Shown here: in pieces, positions 26,446 through 34,899 of the stretch
Layout: every line of letters starts with the position of its first letter
How positions within the stretch are numbered: position 1 is the stretch's first letter
DNA from: UBA10649 sp965227045
GTDB lineage: Bacteria; Actinomycetota; Actinomycetes; S36-B12
DNA: 64,000 nucleotides
Assembly (NCBI GenBank): GCA_965227045.1
Contig: OZ245718.1
Span: 1,178,001-1,242,000 of the forward strand
Reading direction: 5' to 3'
The notes under the pieces: generated by a model
Told to the model about the DNA's origin: nothing
Databases searched by the model: none
What the model saw: only the letters and a program-made list of their open reading frames with translations
Translations under genes and position numbers: made by a program

Positions 26446-27489
26446 ATGCCGAACGTTTATAGCGACCTGCCCGCATCCTCCTTTTGGCGCAAGAGTGTCG
26501 CCGTCTCAGACGAGATCGACCCGGTACTCGCCGTCGACTTCACGATCGGCCCCGACGACCGGGTCGCGACCGCCGGCAGTTGCTTCGCGCAGCACATCTC
26601 GCGGCGTCTTTCTGCAGCCGGATACAACTACCTCGTCACCGAGACGGCTCCCGAGGGCGCTTCCGAACCGCAGTCCTACGGAGTATTCCCGGCCCGCTTC
26701 GGCAACATCTACACGACGACCCAGCTCAAGCAGCTATTCCTGCGGGCGTACGGCATGTTCACTCCGAAGGACAGCGCGTGGGAGTTTCCGGGCGGCGGAT
26801 TCGTCGATCCCTTCCGGCCTCGTGTCGAGACGTTCCCCAGTGTCGAGGCGCTCAACGCCAACCGGAAGGCGCACCTCGCTGACGTCCGACGCATGTTCGA
26901 GACCTGCGATGTCTTGGTCTTCACCCTCGGCCTGACCGAATCCTGGCGATCGGCGGAGGACGGGGCGACCGTCCCGCTGGCACCGGGTGTCCATGGCGGC
27001 GCCGAGGCACTCCCCCACTACGAGTTCCACAACCTCACGGTCGAGGAAATGCTGGCCGACCTGCGCGACTTCCTTCGTCGCCTGCGGAAGGTGAACCCGG
27101 GGGTGCGCGTAATTCTTACCGTGTCACCGGTGCCGCTGATCGCCACCTTCACCGACGAGCACGTCCTGGTCGCGACGAGTTACAGCAAGGCCGCCCTTCG
27201 CGTCGTCGCGGCGGAGATCTCGGGAAGTGACGACTCGATCGCCTACTTCCCGTCCTACGAGATCATCACGTCTCCGGCCCACCGGTCCAAGTACTACGCC
27301 GACGACTTGCGCGAAGTGACAGAGGCAGGGGTCGACCACGTCATGCGGGTGTTCTCCCGCCACTACCTGGGCGAAGAATCAGGCACCTCAGCGCCTGCGG
27401 TGGCGCACGATGAGTTGTCCGAGGAGGATCTCGCCCGCTTCCGCGAGGAGTCCGAGGTCATCTGCGATGAAGAGGCGATCGAGGAGTAG
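26446..27489 (+). CDS. GSCFA domain protein (copy 2)
   Basis: 347 residues, paralogue of the 15861-17042 product. It has PASSFWRKSVA at the start, ATAGSCFAQHISRRL (signature), GNIYTTTQLKQL, FTLGLTESWRS, VILTVSPVPLIATF and YFPSYEIITSPA, with an acidic C-terminus rich in Glu. The family is related to SGNH hydrolases, and the Ser of GSCFA is the likely nucleophile. It is probably an esterase or acyltransferase working on the same polymer. It lies between the WcbI-like and transketolase genes, which places the activity within the ulosonate operon. Confidence 0.88.
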   Translation: MPNVYSDLPASSFWRKSVAVSDEIDPVLAVDFTIGPDDRVATAGSCFAQHISRRLSAAGYNYLVTETAPEGASEPQSYGVFPARFGNIYTTTQLKQLFLRAYGMFTPKDSAWEFPGGGFVDPFRPRVETFPSVEALNANRKAHLADVRRMFETCDVLVFTLGLTESWRSAEDGATVPLAPGVHGGAEALPHYEFHNLTVEEMLADLRDFLRRLRKVNPGVRVILTVSPVPLIATFTDEHVLVATSYSKAALRVVAAEISGSDDSIAYFPSYEIITSPAHRSKYYADDLREVTEAGVDHVMRVFSRHYLGEESGTSAPAVAHDELSEEDLARFREESEVICDEEAIEE

Positions 27490-27573
27490 GCATCGCCCCC
27501 TGCCGGACCCGAGCCGCCAGTGCTGGAAGATGTCCTGAGTCAACTGCCCTTCCGAGATTCGAGGTCCAGCCAG

Positions 27574-29481
27574 ATGCCCGGCGGCGAGATCAGCTTCGTT
27601 CCCCCAGAGTTCCTGCGTCAGATCCTCAAGGCTGAGGCCCCGGTCCAGCAACGTGCTGCAGCGTTCTCGGAACTCTCCCGCATCAACGCCCTGGGAATGA
27701 TCATGACCGCCGGCTCGGGCCACATCGGCTCAAGCTTCAGTTCGATTGACCTCATGACATGGGTTCTGGTCGGCGAACTGGGCGACGGCGTTGGCGATCG
27801 ACTGCCCGGTCGATTCTTCTCGTCGAAGGGACACGACGCCCCCGCGCTGTATGCGGTGCATATCGGGCTCGGTAACATCGATGAGGCCGGGCTGACAACG
27901 CTGCGCCGGCTCGACGGACTTCCGGGCCACCCGGACACCTCGATTCCGGAAATGATCACCAACACCGGCCCGCTCGGCATGGGGATCTCCAAGGCCAAGG
28001 GCTTCGCGATGGCCGACCGCCTCGCGGGAACCGAGCAGCCCACGTTCGTCCTGCTAGGCGATGGCGAACTGCAGGAGGGTCAGATCTGGGAGTCGCTCTC
28101 CGGCGCCGTGAACCGTGCGCTCTCCTCGATTACGGCGATCGTCGACTGGAACGGGATTCAATCGGACACGTGGGTGTCGCAGGTCAGCGACCTCGGCGAC
28201 ATCGTCGCGAAGTTCTCGGCATTCGGCTGGACGGTCGAGCAGTGCGACGGGAATGACATCCCCGCCATCGCGGAGAGCCTCGCTCGCCTTCGCGCGAGCG
28301 AGAACCCCGGCGTCCTGATCGCACACACGATCAAGGGCAAGGGAGTGTCGTTCATGGAGGCTTTCGCGCCTACCGACGACCTCTACGCTTTTCACTCGGG
28401 CGCGCCGGCGTGGCCGGTGTATGGGGATGCCGTCGCCGAACTCGATGCCACCGCGCAGTCTGCTGTCTCCGCGCTCGGCCTTGGCACGATTCCCTACAAC
28501 TACGTGCGAGTCGACCGCGATCTTCCGGTCGGGCGGACCACCCTGGTCGGAGCATGGGCCGCCGCTCTCGCGGGCCTCGCGGCGAGCCACGACGAGGTCG
28601 TCGTCCTCGATGCCGACCTGCGCAAGGACCTCGGGCTCGTGGAGTTCGCTCGCGACAACCCCGAGCGCTTCATCGAGTGCGGGATCGCCGAGCAGGACAT
28701 GGTCTCCCAGGCTGGGGCGCTGGCACTGAGCGGCCGACTGCCGGTCGTGTGCTCCTTCTCCTGCTTCCTGACCACTCGGCCTTTCGAGCAGATCCTCAAC
28801 AACGGCTCCGAAGGCTCACGCATCCTCTACGTAGGAGCCCTCGCAGGGATCATTCCCGCTGGCCCCGGTCACAGCCATCAGGCGGTAAGCGACGTCGCCA
28901 CCATGAGCGCGGTCAACGGGATGCTCGTCGCCGAGCCATTCCATCCCAGTCAGGTCGCAGAGGTCGTCTCGCTCATCGTCGACCAGCACGACGGCCCGTC
29001 GTACCTGCGGCTGTGCAGCGTGCCGCTTCCCTTTGATGACCTTGCCGCTCCGGAGCCGTCACGGGCGATCGGCGTCGGATCTGTGCTTGCCGACGGCACG
29101 GACGTCGTTCTCGTCGTGTCCTCCGCTCCGCTGGTGTTCCAGTCGCTCGCAGCGAGGGAGCAACTGTCTGCCCAGGGCATTTCGGCACGAGTAGTGGCCA
29201 CACCCTGGCTCAATGAGGTCGACGAGGAGTGGCTCAGTTCAATCGCAACCCCCGGACTTCCACTGGTCGTCGTTGAGAACCACTGGCCGGCAGGCGGACT
29301 CGGCAGCGTCATCAGCGGCGCGCTCGTGCGCACCGGCTGGACCGGGCCGTTCGGCCACCTGTGCGTTCGCGGCAAGCAGGCCTGCGGCTCCAACGACGAG
29401 GCGCTCGCTTTCCACGGACTCGACGCTGCGTCGATCGCAAAGCAGGTCACTGCCCTTCTCGCCGAGCATGTCCCGGGCTAG
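27574..29481 (+). CDS. Transketolase-like thiamine-diphosphate enzyme, single chain
   Basis: 635 residues from ATG 27574, which has GAGGT eight bases upstream; GTG 27520 has no ribosome site. The N-terminal half binds thiamine diphosphate: FFSSKGHDAPALYAV, TGPLGMGIS, then GDGELQEGQIWES with VDWNG about 30 residues on. The C-terminal half contains VLDADLRKDLG and FIECGIAEQDMVSQAG, whose Glu activates the cofactor. Both halves, often split in sugar clusters, are joined here. It transfers a two-carbon ketol unit, so it could build or shorten the sugar chain feeding NeuB. A dedicated copy beside neuB/neuA suggests a pathway role, not general metabolism. Confidence 0.92.
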   Translation: MPGGEISFVPPEFLRQILKAEAPVQQRAAAFSELSRINALGMIMTAGSGHIGSSFSSIDLMTWVLVGELGDGVGDRLPGRFFSSKGHDAPALYAVHIGLGNIDEAGLTTLRRLDGLPGHPDTSIPEMITNTGPLGMGISKAKGFAMADRLAGTEQPTFVLLGDGELQEGQIWESLSGAVNRALSSITAIVDWNGIQSDTWVSQVSDLGDIVAKFSAFGWTVEQCDGNDIPAIAESLARLRASENPGVLIAHTIKGKGVSFMEAFAPTDDLYAFHSGAPAWPVYGDAVAELDATAQSAVSALGLGTIPYNYVRVDRDLPVGRTTLVGAWAAALAGLAASHDEVVVLDADLRKDLGLVEFARDNPERFIECGIAEQDMVSQAGALALSGRLPVVCSFSCFLTTRPFEQILNNGSEGSRILYVGALAGIIPAGPGHSHQAVSDVATMSAVNGMLVAEPFHPSQVAEVVSLIVDQHDGPSYLRLCSVPLPFDDLAAPEPSRAIGVGSVLADGTDVVLVVSSAPLVFQSLAAREQLSAQGISARVVATPWLNEVDEEWLSSIATPGLPLVVVENHWPAGGLGSVISGALVRTGWTGPFGHLCVRGKQACGSNDEALAFHGLDAASIAKQVTALLAEHVPG

Positions 29482-31135
29482 TTCGACCGCACGGGGATGG
29501 GTCAAGCGCCTCGGGTTTGTGCGGACGATCAGCCGCCGGTCTAACGCACGGCGCTACCTGCCTGACTGGACACCGCTTGGCATCACGGGGCCAGCGCCCG
29601 GCAGCGGGACCTCGCGCGTGCTGCTCGCCACCATGGTCGGCGGGAACCTCCAGGGGGCAGAGGTCGAGCGTGTTCTCGCGGCGGCGCTCTCGCTTCGCGG
29701 ACACGATGTCGACACCGTGCTGTGCGACAAGGCGCTGCCCGCCTGCATCGAGTGCAGCTACGCCGTGATGAGCCCGTCCGCCATGGCCGACAACGGCCCG
29801 CAGGGCTCCATCTGCGGCGCGTGCACCAGTACCGGCGAACGCGCCCAGCGAGGCACCGGCTCGACGGTGCACTACCTGTCGCGCTGGATACGCGAAGAGG
29901 ATAGGGCGGAGGCGGCGCGTGTGTGCGTTGCTACAACGCCAGGCGACACAACCGACCTACGCCTCGACGGCATAGCGGTCGGAGAGCATGCGGTCGCGGG
30001 GACTCTGCGATTCCTCGCCGTAGCCACGGTGCCTGACGACCCGACGACGCAGCGCATCCTCGGTCGCTACATCGAGGCCGCAGTCATCTTGGTACGAGCA
30101 GCGCAACGCATGCTGGACGAACTCGACCCGGATGTCGTCGTCCTCCAGCACGGCATCTACGTTCCCCAGGGCCCGATGCTCGATGTTGCCAAGCAGCGCG
30201 GGATCCGCGTCGTCGCATGGGCGACCGGCTACCCCGAGCAGACTTTCCTGTTCAGCCAGGGCGACACCTACCACCGCACGATGCTCCGGGAGTCGCCCGC
30301 CGACTGGGAGTCCGCGCCCTGGGATGAGGCACTCGCGCATCAAACGACCGGCTACCTCGAATCGCGGCGAACCGGCACTGCCGACTGGATCGGTTTCAGC
30401 GCTGGCACGCGCGTCGACGCCGAACTTGCCAGCGCTCTCTCGCGCGAGACTCGCCCGCTCGTTGTCGCGATGGCTAACGTCAACTGGGACGCGCAGCTCC
30501 ATTTCGAAGGGCGTGCCTTCCCGTCGCAGGCGGCCTGGATCGAGGCCACGATTGCGTGGGCACGAACGCGGCCTGACATCGCCGTGGTGATCCGCGCTCA
30601 TCCGGCCGAGGCAACCGGCTTCCTGCCGTCACGCGAGCCACTTCGCGACGTCGTGGCGGCGAGCGATCCGCCACCGAACGTCTACTTCGTCGACGCGGAC
30701 TCGGCTGTGTCTACCTACGACCTCATCGAGTCGGCGAACTGCGTCATCGTCTACGGCACCAAGGTCGGCGTCGAGGCGCTGGCCCGTTCCACCCCGGTGA
30801 TTACGGTTGGTGAGGCATGGGTCAGGAACAAGGGCCTGACGATCGACGTGGACTCCCCCGCCGACTACGCGGCGGCCCTTGACCGGCTCCCGTTTGCATC
30901 AGGGCTCGACCCGGCAATGCACGAGAAATCGCTGCGTTACGCGCACCACCTATTCTTTCGCAGGATGATTCCCGTCCGAGCTTTCGCCAAGGTCCGGCAC
31001 AGAACTCCTGGCTCCCCGCTGTTCTATGCCGACATCACTGCAGCATCGGAACTTGCCGCTGGCGCCGATCCCGGACTTGACGCAGTGTGCGAGGGAATCG
31101 TCACGGGTGCCCCCTTCGTCCGGCGATCATCATGA
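29468..31135 (+). CDS. Capsule-type glycosyltransferase with paired C-x-x-C motifs
   Basis: 555 residues from ATG 29468, overlapping the transketolase gene by 14 bp; longer frames to 29213 run inside that gene. Near residue 95 lies ACIECSY and ~20 residues on ICGAC, two C-x-x-C pairs that could hold Zn or an Fe-S cluster. The C-terminal half resembles GT-B proteins of the capsule/KpsS-like kind: VVAWATGYPEQTFLFSQGDTYHR, VVIRAHPAE, VYGTKVGVEALARSTPVI. It could be the transferase using the CMP-ulosonate, though no sialyltransferase motif is visible. The stop overlaps the next start (ATGA). Confidence 0.75.
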   Translation: MSRASSTARGWVKRLGFVRTISRRSNARRYLPDWTPLGITGPAPGSGTSRVLLATMVGGNLQGAEVERVLAAALSLRGHDVDTVLCDKALPACIECSYAVMSPSAMADNGPQGSICGACTSTGERAQRGTGSTVHYLSRWIREEDRAEAARVCVATTPGDTTDLRLDGIAVGEHAVAGTLRFLAVATVPDDPTTQRILGRYIEAAVILVRAAQRMLDELDPDVVVLQHGIYVPQGPMLDVAKQRGIRVVAWATGYPEQTFLFSQGDTYHRTMLRESPADWESAPWDEALAHQTTGYLESRRTGTADWIGFSAGTRVDAELASALSRETRPLVVAMANVNWDAQLHFEGRAFPSQAAWIEATIAWARTRPDIAVVIRAHPAEATGFLPSREPLRDVVAASDPPPNVYFVDADSAVSTYDLIESANCVIVYGTKVGVEALARSTPVITVGEAWVRNKGLTIDVDSPADYAAALDRLPFASGLDPAMHEKSLRYAHHLFFRRMIPVRAFAKVRHRTPGSPLFYADITAASELAAGADPGLDAVCEGIVTGAPFVRRSS

Positions 31136-32286
31136 CGACGGCGTCCGGCAAGCCCTCACTATGGATTGTCTCGACCGTGGCCGAACTCGTCGATGTTCCG
31201 CTGCGCGGGCAGCCGAGCTTCCTCAAGGACTACTTCGACATCACCTTGATCGCGGACTCATCGGAGCGGCTGGACGGCGTCGGGCGGCGCGAGGGTGTGC
31301 GTGTCGTCGGAGTGCCGATGACGCGCAAGATTACCCCGTTCAAGGACCTGCTGTCCCTGTGGCGCTTTTGGCGGCTGGCCCGCCGGGAACGCCCCGACAT
31401 CATCCACTCCTACACGCCCAAGGCAGGACTTGTCGCGATGGTGGGCGGCCGTCTCGCTCGCGTCCCCAACCGCGTCCACAGCGTCATCGGGCTGCCACTC
31501 GTTGAGGCACACGGAGTTCGCCGCTGGTTCCTCGAGCGAGCCGAACTCGTCACCTACGCGAGCGCGACCGAGCTTCTCTGCAACAGCATCGAATTGTCGG
31601 AGTACCTGGCCAAGGAGGTTCCGTCGCGACAGTTCCCGTCGCTTGGGGGTGGGTCAGTCGACGGCATCGACGGCGCGCACTACTCTCCGGATCTTGACTA
31701 CCCGGACCGGAGAGCTGAACTCGGTATCCCCGGCGATGCGACCGTGTTGGTGTTCGTCGGGCGCGTCGTCCCACACAAAGGCGTCGTGGAACTCATGGCA
31801 GCCTTCACGGCACTCCAGAATGAGCGGCCCGACGTCCACCTGCTCGTCGTTGGCATCACCGAGGATGAACTCTCGCCCTTGCCGGCAGGGACGCTCGACC
31901 TCCTGCGCACTGGCCCTGGCGTCCATTGGGTGGGCTACCAGACCGACGTGCGCTCCTACCTCGCCGCGTCGAACGTGCTCGTCCTACCGAGCTACCGAGA
32001 GGGCCTGCCGGTAGTGCTCCTGGAAGCTGCCGCGATGGAACTGCCGGTGATCGTCACAGACATCAGCGGATGCCGCGAGGTCGTTGACGGCGGTCGGTAC
32101 GGCTGGATCGTCACGCCGAAAGACGTCAATGCGCTACAGACCGCGATGGCGATCGCCACCGACTGCCCAGATGAGGTCAAGCAGATGGGTGTAGCCGCCC
32201 GCGAGCGCGTCCTTGCAGACTACTCGCAGGCGTCGGTGCGAACCGAGCTGCTGGCGATGTACCTGAGGCTGACGGGCGAGGGCTGA
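31132..32286 (+). CDS. Family 4 glycosyltransferase
   Basis: 384 residues. The GT-B fold is shown by SYTPKAGLVAMVGGRLA in the N-terminal half, LVFVGRVVPHKGVVELM (nucleotide-diphosphate loop) and SYREGLPVVLLEAAAMELPVIVTD, which contains the E-x7-E donor motif. PKDVNAL and the C-terminal helix are typical. It transfers a sugar to a lipid-linked or polymer acceptor in the cytoplasm. ATG 31132 is coupled by a 4-bp overlap to the preceding gene; the frame upstream to 31087 is out of context. This is the last glycosyltransferase of the operon. Confidence 0.92.
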   Translation: MTTASGKPSLWIVSTVAELVDVPLRGQPSFLKDYFDITLIADSSERLDGVGRREGVRVVGVPMTRKITPFKDLLSLWRFWRLARRERPDIIHSYTPKAGLVAMVGGRLARVPNRVHSVIGLPLVEAHGVRRWFLERAELVTYASATELLCNSIELSEYLAKEVPSRQFPSLGGGSVDGIDGAHYSPDLDYPDRRAELGIPGDATVLVFVGRVVPHKGVVELMAAFTALQNERPDVHLLVVGITEDELSPLPAGTLDLLRTGPGVHWVGYQTDVRSYLAASNVLVLPSYREGLPVVLLEAAAMELPVIVTDISGCREVVDGGRYGWIVTPKDVNALQTAMAIATDCPDEVKQMGVAARERVLADYSQASVRTELLAMYLRLTGEG

Positions 32287-32319
32287 GGGATAGCCGGGCT
32301 GTCGCTCGTCGGGATCCTG

Positions 32320-32331
32320 TACTTTCACCCC
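32320..32331 (+). promoter_or_regulatory. Leaderless -10 box (TACTTT) before the second sulfotransferase-like gene
   Basis: TACTTT (32320-32325) lies 6 nt before the GTG at 32332 with no ribosome site. This suggests separate transcription of the last two island genes. Confidence 0.5.
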
Positions 32332-33360
32332 GTGCGTCTCATCGTCCATCCGGGAATGACCAAGTGCGGAAGCACGACCATCCAGTCGTTTCTGCAGAGC
32401 CGCGAGGATGATCTGCGTGAGATGGGCGTCGCCTACGTCCAACCGCACGTCGAGGTAGACCGCTCAGATCTGTTGGTTCAAATCATTGAGGGGATCGACG
32501 CTCTCGATCCGGGCACCGAGCACGTGATCGCGTCGCATGAGTCTTTGTTGGAGTCTCCACGCGAGGATGTGATCGCGTTTCTGGACGCGCTCGACGACCG
32601 GAACATTCCTGTTGAAGTAGTCGTCGTTCTACGTCGGCTGAGCGACTGGATGATCAGTAAAGAGCGACAGCGTTTCAGGACGCTAAAAGGTGCGACCGAG
32701 ATCGAGCCGCCGAATGTCAGCGAGTGGCTCAACAACTGGGTCGGACGCGAGATGGGCCCACGATTCGCGCGGCGCACGCGCGTGATCGACCTCGACGGGG
32801 AACGCGGACTTCTCGCCACCTTCGCATCTGCTACTCGACTCCCGCGCATGGACAAGTGGTCACGAGACGCTCAGCAGGTGGTTAACCGGGCTCCGGGCGA
32901 CCGAGAGTTCGCACTCTTCCTCCTCCTCGGCACCGCGGTTCAATTGGCGATCGAGAGCGTCGACGACCCCTCCACCGTGCTGAACGAGCGACACACTAAG
33001 CGCGTTCGCAAATTCATCCGCGTGCTGCTGAGCGCGGGAGACCATCACCGCAACCCGAAGGTCGTCGAGCTCGACGAGGAGTTCCGCGACGACCTGCTCG
33101 GATTCATGATGAACGAACTCGAGTACGACCTCCGCTTTCTCGCGGGAAACGACTCCTCCGATGCGCGCGCCATAGGAGGCGTGATGAAGGAGGCCCGCTC
33201 AGTCCTCGCGGGCGACGCCGTGGGCCAGGCAATCCAGTCTGAGTGGATAGCGCGTTTCACGGATTCGGTAAATGCGCAGCTGCCTGCCGTTGCGGACGGC
33301 CTTCGCGAGTGGTGCACATCGCAGAAGATGCGTGGCGTCGCCGAGATCATGCTCGACTAG
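32332..33360 (+). CDS. Sulfotransferase-like P-loop protein (copy 2)
   Basis: 342 residues. VHPGMTKCGSTTIQSF resembles the PAPS 5'-phosphosulfate loop, and VEVVVVLRRLSDWMISKERQR the 3'-phosphate region with Arg and Ser. Comparison with the 18909-19904 product shows the same block order, including HHRNPKVVELDEEFRDDLL against HHRKPIVVRIDDEFRSELL and the closing LREWC. Two copies in one island suggest two positions or two sugars are modified. It might instead be a P-loop protein of other function. It is followed 14 bp later by an FkbM gene. Confidence 0.72.
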   Translation: MRLIVHPGMTKCGSTTIQSFLQSREDDLREMGVAYVQPHVEVDRSDLLVQIIEGIDALDPGTEHVIASHESLLESPREDVIAFLDALDDRNIPVEVVVVLRRLSDWMISKERQRFRTLKGATEIEPPNVSEWLNNWVGREMGPRFARRTRVIDLDGERGLLATFASATRLPRMDKWSRDAQQVVNRAPGDREFALFLLLGTAVQLAIESVDDPSTVLNERHTKRVRKFIRVLLSAGDHHRNPKVVELDEEFRDDLLGFMMNELEYDLRFLAGNDSSDARAIGGVMKEARSVLAGDAVGQAIQSEWIARFTDSVNAQLPAVADGLREWCTSQKMRGVAEIMLD

Positions 33361-33374
33361 ATGGTGGTGCAGAC

Positions 33375-34211
33375 GTGATCGCCACCAGTGCCGCCCGCGA
33401 CTTCCTCGTCAGCCGCGGCGCCTTCCGCAGTGCAGGCGTCCTCTCCAGCGTCGCCGCGACCATTCGTTCGCACGAAACCGTACGCGTTAGTTATGACGGC
33501 ACGGACTGGCGACTGCGGTGGGACGGCGACCGCACGCTGTACTCCGATCAGGCCTGGACAACGCCGCGCCACCTGACCGAGCAGTTCCTGCCGCTGTTCT
33601 TCCACGCCTACCGACCGAAGCCCGGCGATGTCGTCGTCGACTGCGGGTCGGGCATCGGGACAGAGATCAGGGCCCTGTCCGACCTCGTGGGACCGACCGG
33701 ACTGGTCATCGCGATCGAGCCCGGCCCCGATGCCTTCCGCCGCCTGAGCCGCATGGTCGGTGATCTGCCGGTGGCAAACGTGCGGGTGGTGGAGGCGGCG
33801 ATCTCCGACTGGTCCGGCGAGGGCTCGTTCAGCAGCGCAGGCGCGAGCGAGGGTGTTGAGGACTTCCTCACCGAGTCCTCCGGTCCGGCGACTCGCGGAT
33901 CAGGGGCGGTTCGTGTCGACACCCTCGCCACGGTGATCGAGCGATTCAATCTCGACCGGGTCGACTACCTGCGGATGAATATCGAGGGCGAGGAGTTCAA
34001 GGCCCTCGTCGGCATGGGCGACGCGCTCGATCGCGTCGCAAACCTCTGCGTCAGCTGCCACGACTTCACCGGTCGTGCCTCCGCCCGCACCTTCGATACC
34101 GTCTGTCGGCTCCTCACCGAGCGCGGCTTCGCTCTGGCCTTCTATCCGGACGAGGACCCGACATCGCTCGGTGCGTTCTATGTATTCGCGTCCCGCGCTT
34201 CGGCGGCATAG
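33375..34211 (+). CDS. FkbM-family methyltransferase
   Basis: 278 residues from GTG 33375. VVVDCGSGIGTEIRALSDLVGPTGLVIAIEPGPDAFRRL is SAM motif I with the FkbM-type E-P-x(4)-F extension. RVDTLATVIERFNLDRVDYLRMNIEGEEFKALVGM is the family's second half. It probably O-methylates a sugar of the island's polymer. Unlike the FkbM protein at 17909 it has no zinc ribbon. It converges with the MazF-like gene, with 7 bp between the stops, and closes the plus-strand part of the island. Confidence 0.88.
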   Translation: MIATSAARDFLVSRGAFRSAGVLSSVAATIRSHETVRVSYDGTDWRLRWDGDRTLYSDQAWTTPRHLTEQFLPLFFHAYRPKPGDVVVDCGSGIGTEIRALSDLVGPTGLVIAIEPGPDAFRRLSRMVGDLPVANVRVVEAAISDWSGEGSFSSAGASEGVEDFLTESSGPATRGSGAVRVDTLATVIERFNLDRVDYLRMNIEGEEFKALVGMGDALDRVANLCVSCHDFTGRASARTFDTVCRLLTERGFALAFYPDEDPTSLGAFYVFASRASAA

Positions 34212-34218
34212 GTCCGCC

Positions 34219-34545
34219 TCAGAGGCTCAGCGCTGCCGCAAGACCCCGACCCACCGCTGCCATCGCCTGCGGAGTCAGCGCGCCGAGGTCGCGTCGCACT
34301 TCGTCGGGGTACAGCTCGACGATGTCGTCACAGACAACCGAACCCGCGAAGACCTCCGAGGGCCCGAGCCTGACGATGCTCGGAATGGGCGGCTTGTCGG
34401 TAGTCGTGAGCCGTGCTGCCAGAACCTGGGGCAGTTGGCGATTGCGGCGGTTGTTCGACACGACCACGAAGTACTTGTCCGAGTCGATGCCTCCTAACCT
34501 CGCGGCGTAGACGCGTCCGCGCGCGAGCGGCCAGATCGATGTCAC
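34219..34545 (-). CDS. MazF/PemK-type endoribonuclease toxin
   Basis: 108 residues from GTG 34545, which gives the usual 4-bp overlap with the antitoxin (an upstream TTG at 34560 is less likely). IWPLARGRVYAARLGGIDSDKYFVVVSNN is the N-terminal beta-barrel start of the PemK/MazF family, and GSVVCDDIVELYPDEV matches its conserved C-terminal block. The family cleaves mRNA or tRNA in the cytoplasm when its antitoxin is degraded, typically by Clp or Lon proteases; clpP2 and clpP1 lie 3 kb away. Family identity is good; target sequence unknown. Confidence 0.82.
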   Translation of the reverse strand: MTSIWPLARGRVYAARLGGIDSDKYFVVVSNNRRNRQLPQVLAARLTTTDKPPIPSIVRLGPSEVFAGSVVCDDIVELYPDEVRRDLGALTPQAMAAVGRGLAAALSL

Positions 34546-34862
34546 TCCTCGTCGGCCCAACTGGGCGAACGCCGCCGCGCCTCGGCCCTTCTCGTGGCAG
34601 CACCGTCGTCAATCGCGCGCGCGATCATGGCGTACCCGGCCTCCTCGACCACGCTCGATGTCGCGCTCAGCCCAGCCTCAAACACGGCGTGCAGCAGTGC
34701 TGACTCGCTTACCGGGCCATCAGGAAGCGGGACATCGATGAGGAGATTGAGCGCCTCGCGAAGTTCTGGGCTCTCCTTGATGAGTGCCAGCCGAGTCGCG
34801 TCATGCTCGGTGATCGGCAGTGACGGGCGACGCACGACCGTCGCCTGAAGGCGGGATCCCAT
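34542..34862 (-). CDS. MazE-like antitoxin
   Basis: 106 residues. The first ~20 residues (RLQATVVRRPSLPITEHD) would be the DNA-binding part and the rest is helical with an acidic end (SWADEE) that would bind the toxin. Sequence similarity to known antitoxins is weak; the call rests on gene order, size and the overlap with the MazF-like gene. The ATG at 34862 lies within a perfect palindrome and there is no ribosome site, so expression looks leaderless and autoregulated. Confidence 0.72.
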   Translation of the reverse strand: MGSRLQATVVRRPSLPITEHDATRLALIKESPELREALNLLIDVPLPDGPVSESALLHAVFEAGLSATSSVVEEAGYAMIARAIDDGAATRRAEARRRSPSWADEE

Positions 34863-34899
34863 GATTCAGATAGTGCATCACTATCTGAATCATTGTCAA
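34861..34899 (-). promoter_or_regulatory. Promoter-operator of the MazEF-like operon
   Basis: A perfect 15-bp inverted repeat (arms 34861-34875 and 34879-34893, spacer CAT) reaches into the antitoxin start codon. TTGACA on the minus strand (34899-34894), an 18-bp spacer and CACTAT (34875-34870) would set the transcript start at about the ATG. The operator covers the -10, as expected for antitoxin autorepression. Confidence 0.75.

Noticed and set aside
29213..29467. Upstream extension of the Cys-containing transferase
   Set aside because: It runs inside the transketolase frame; ATG 29468 gives the normal short overlap.
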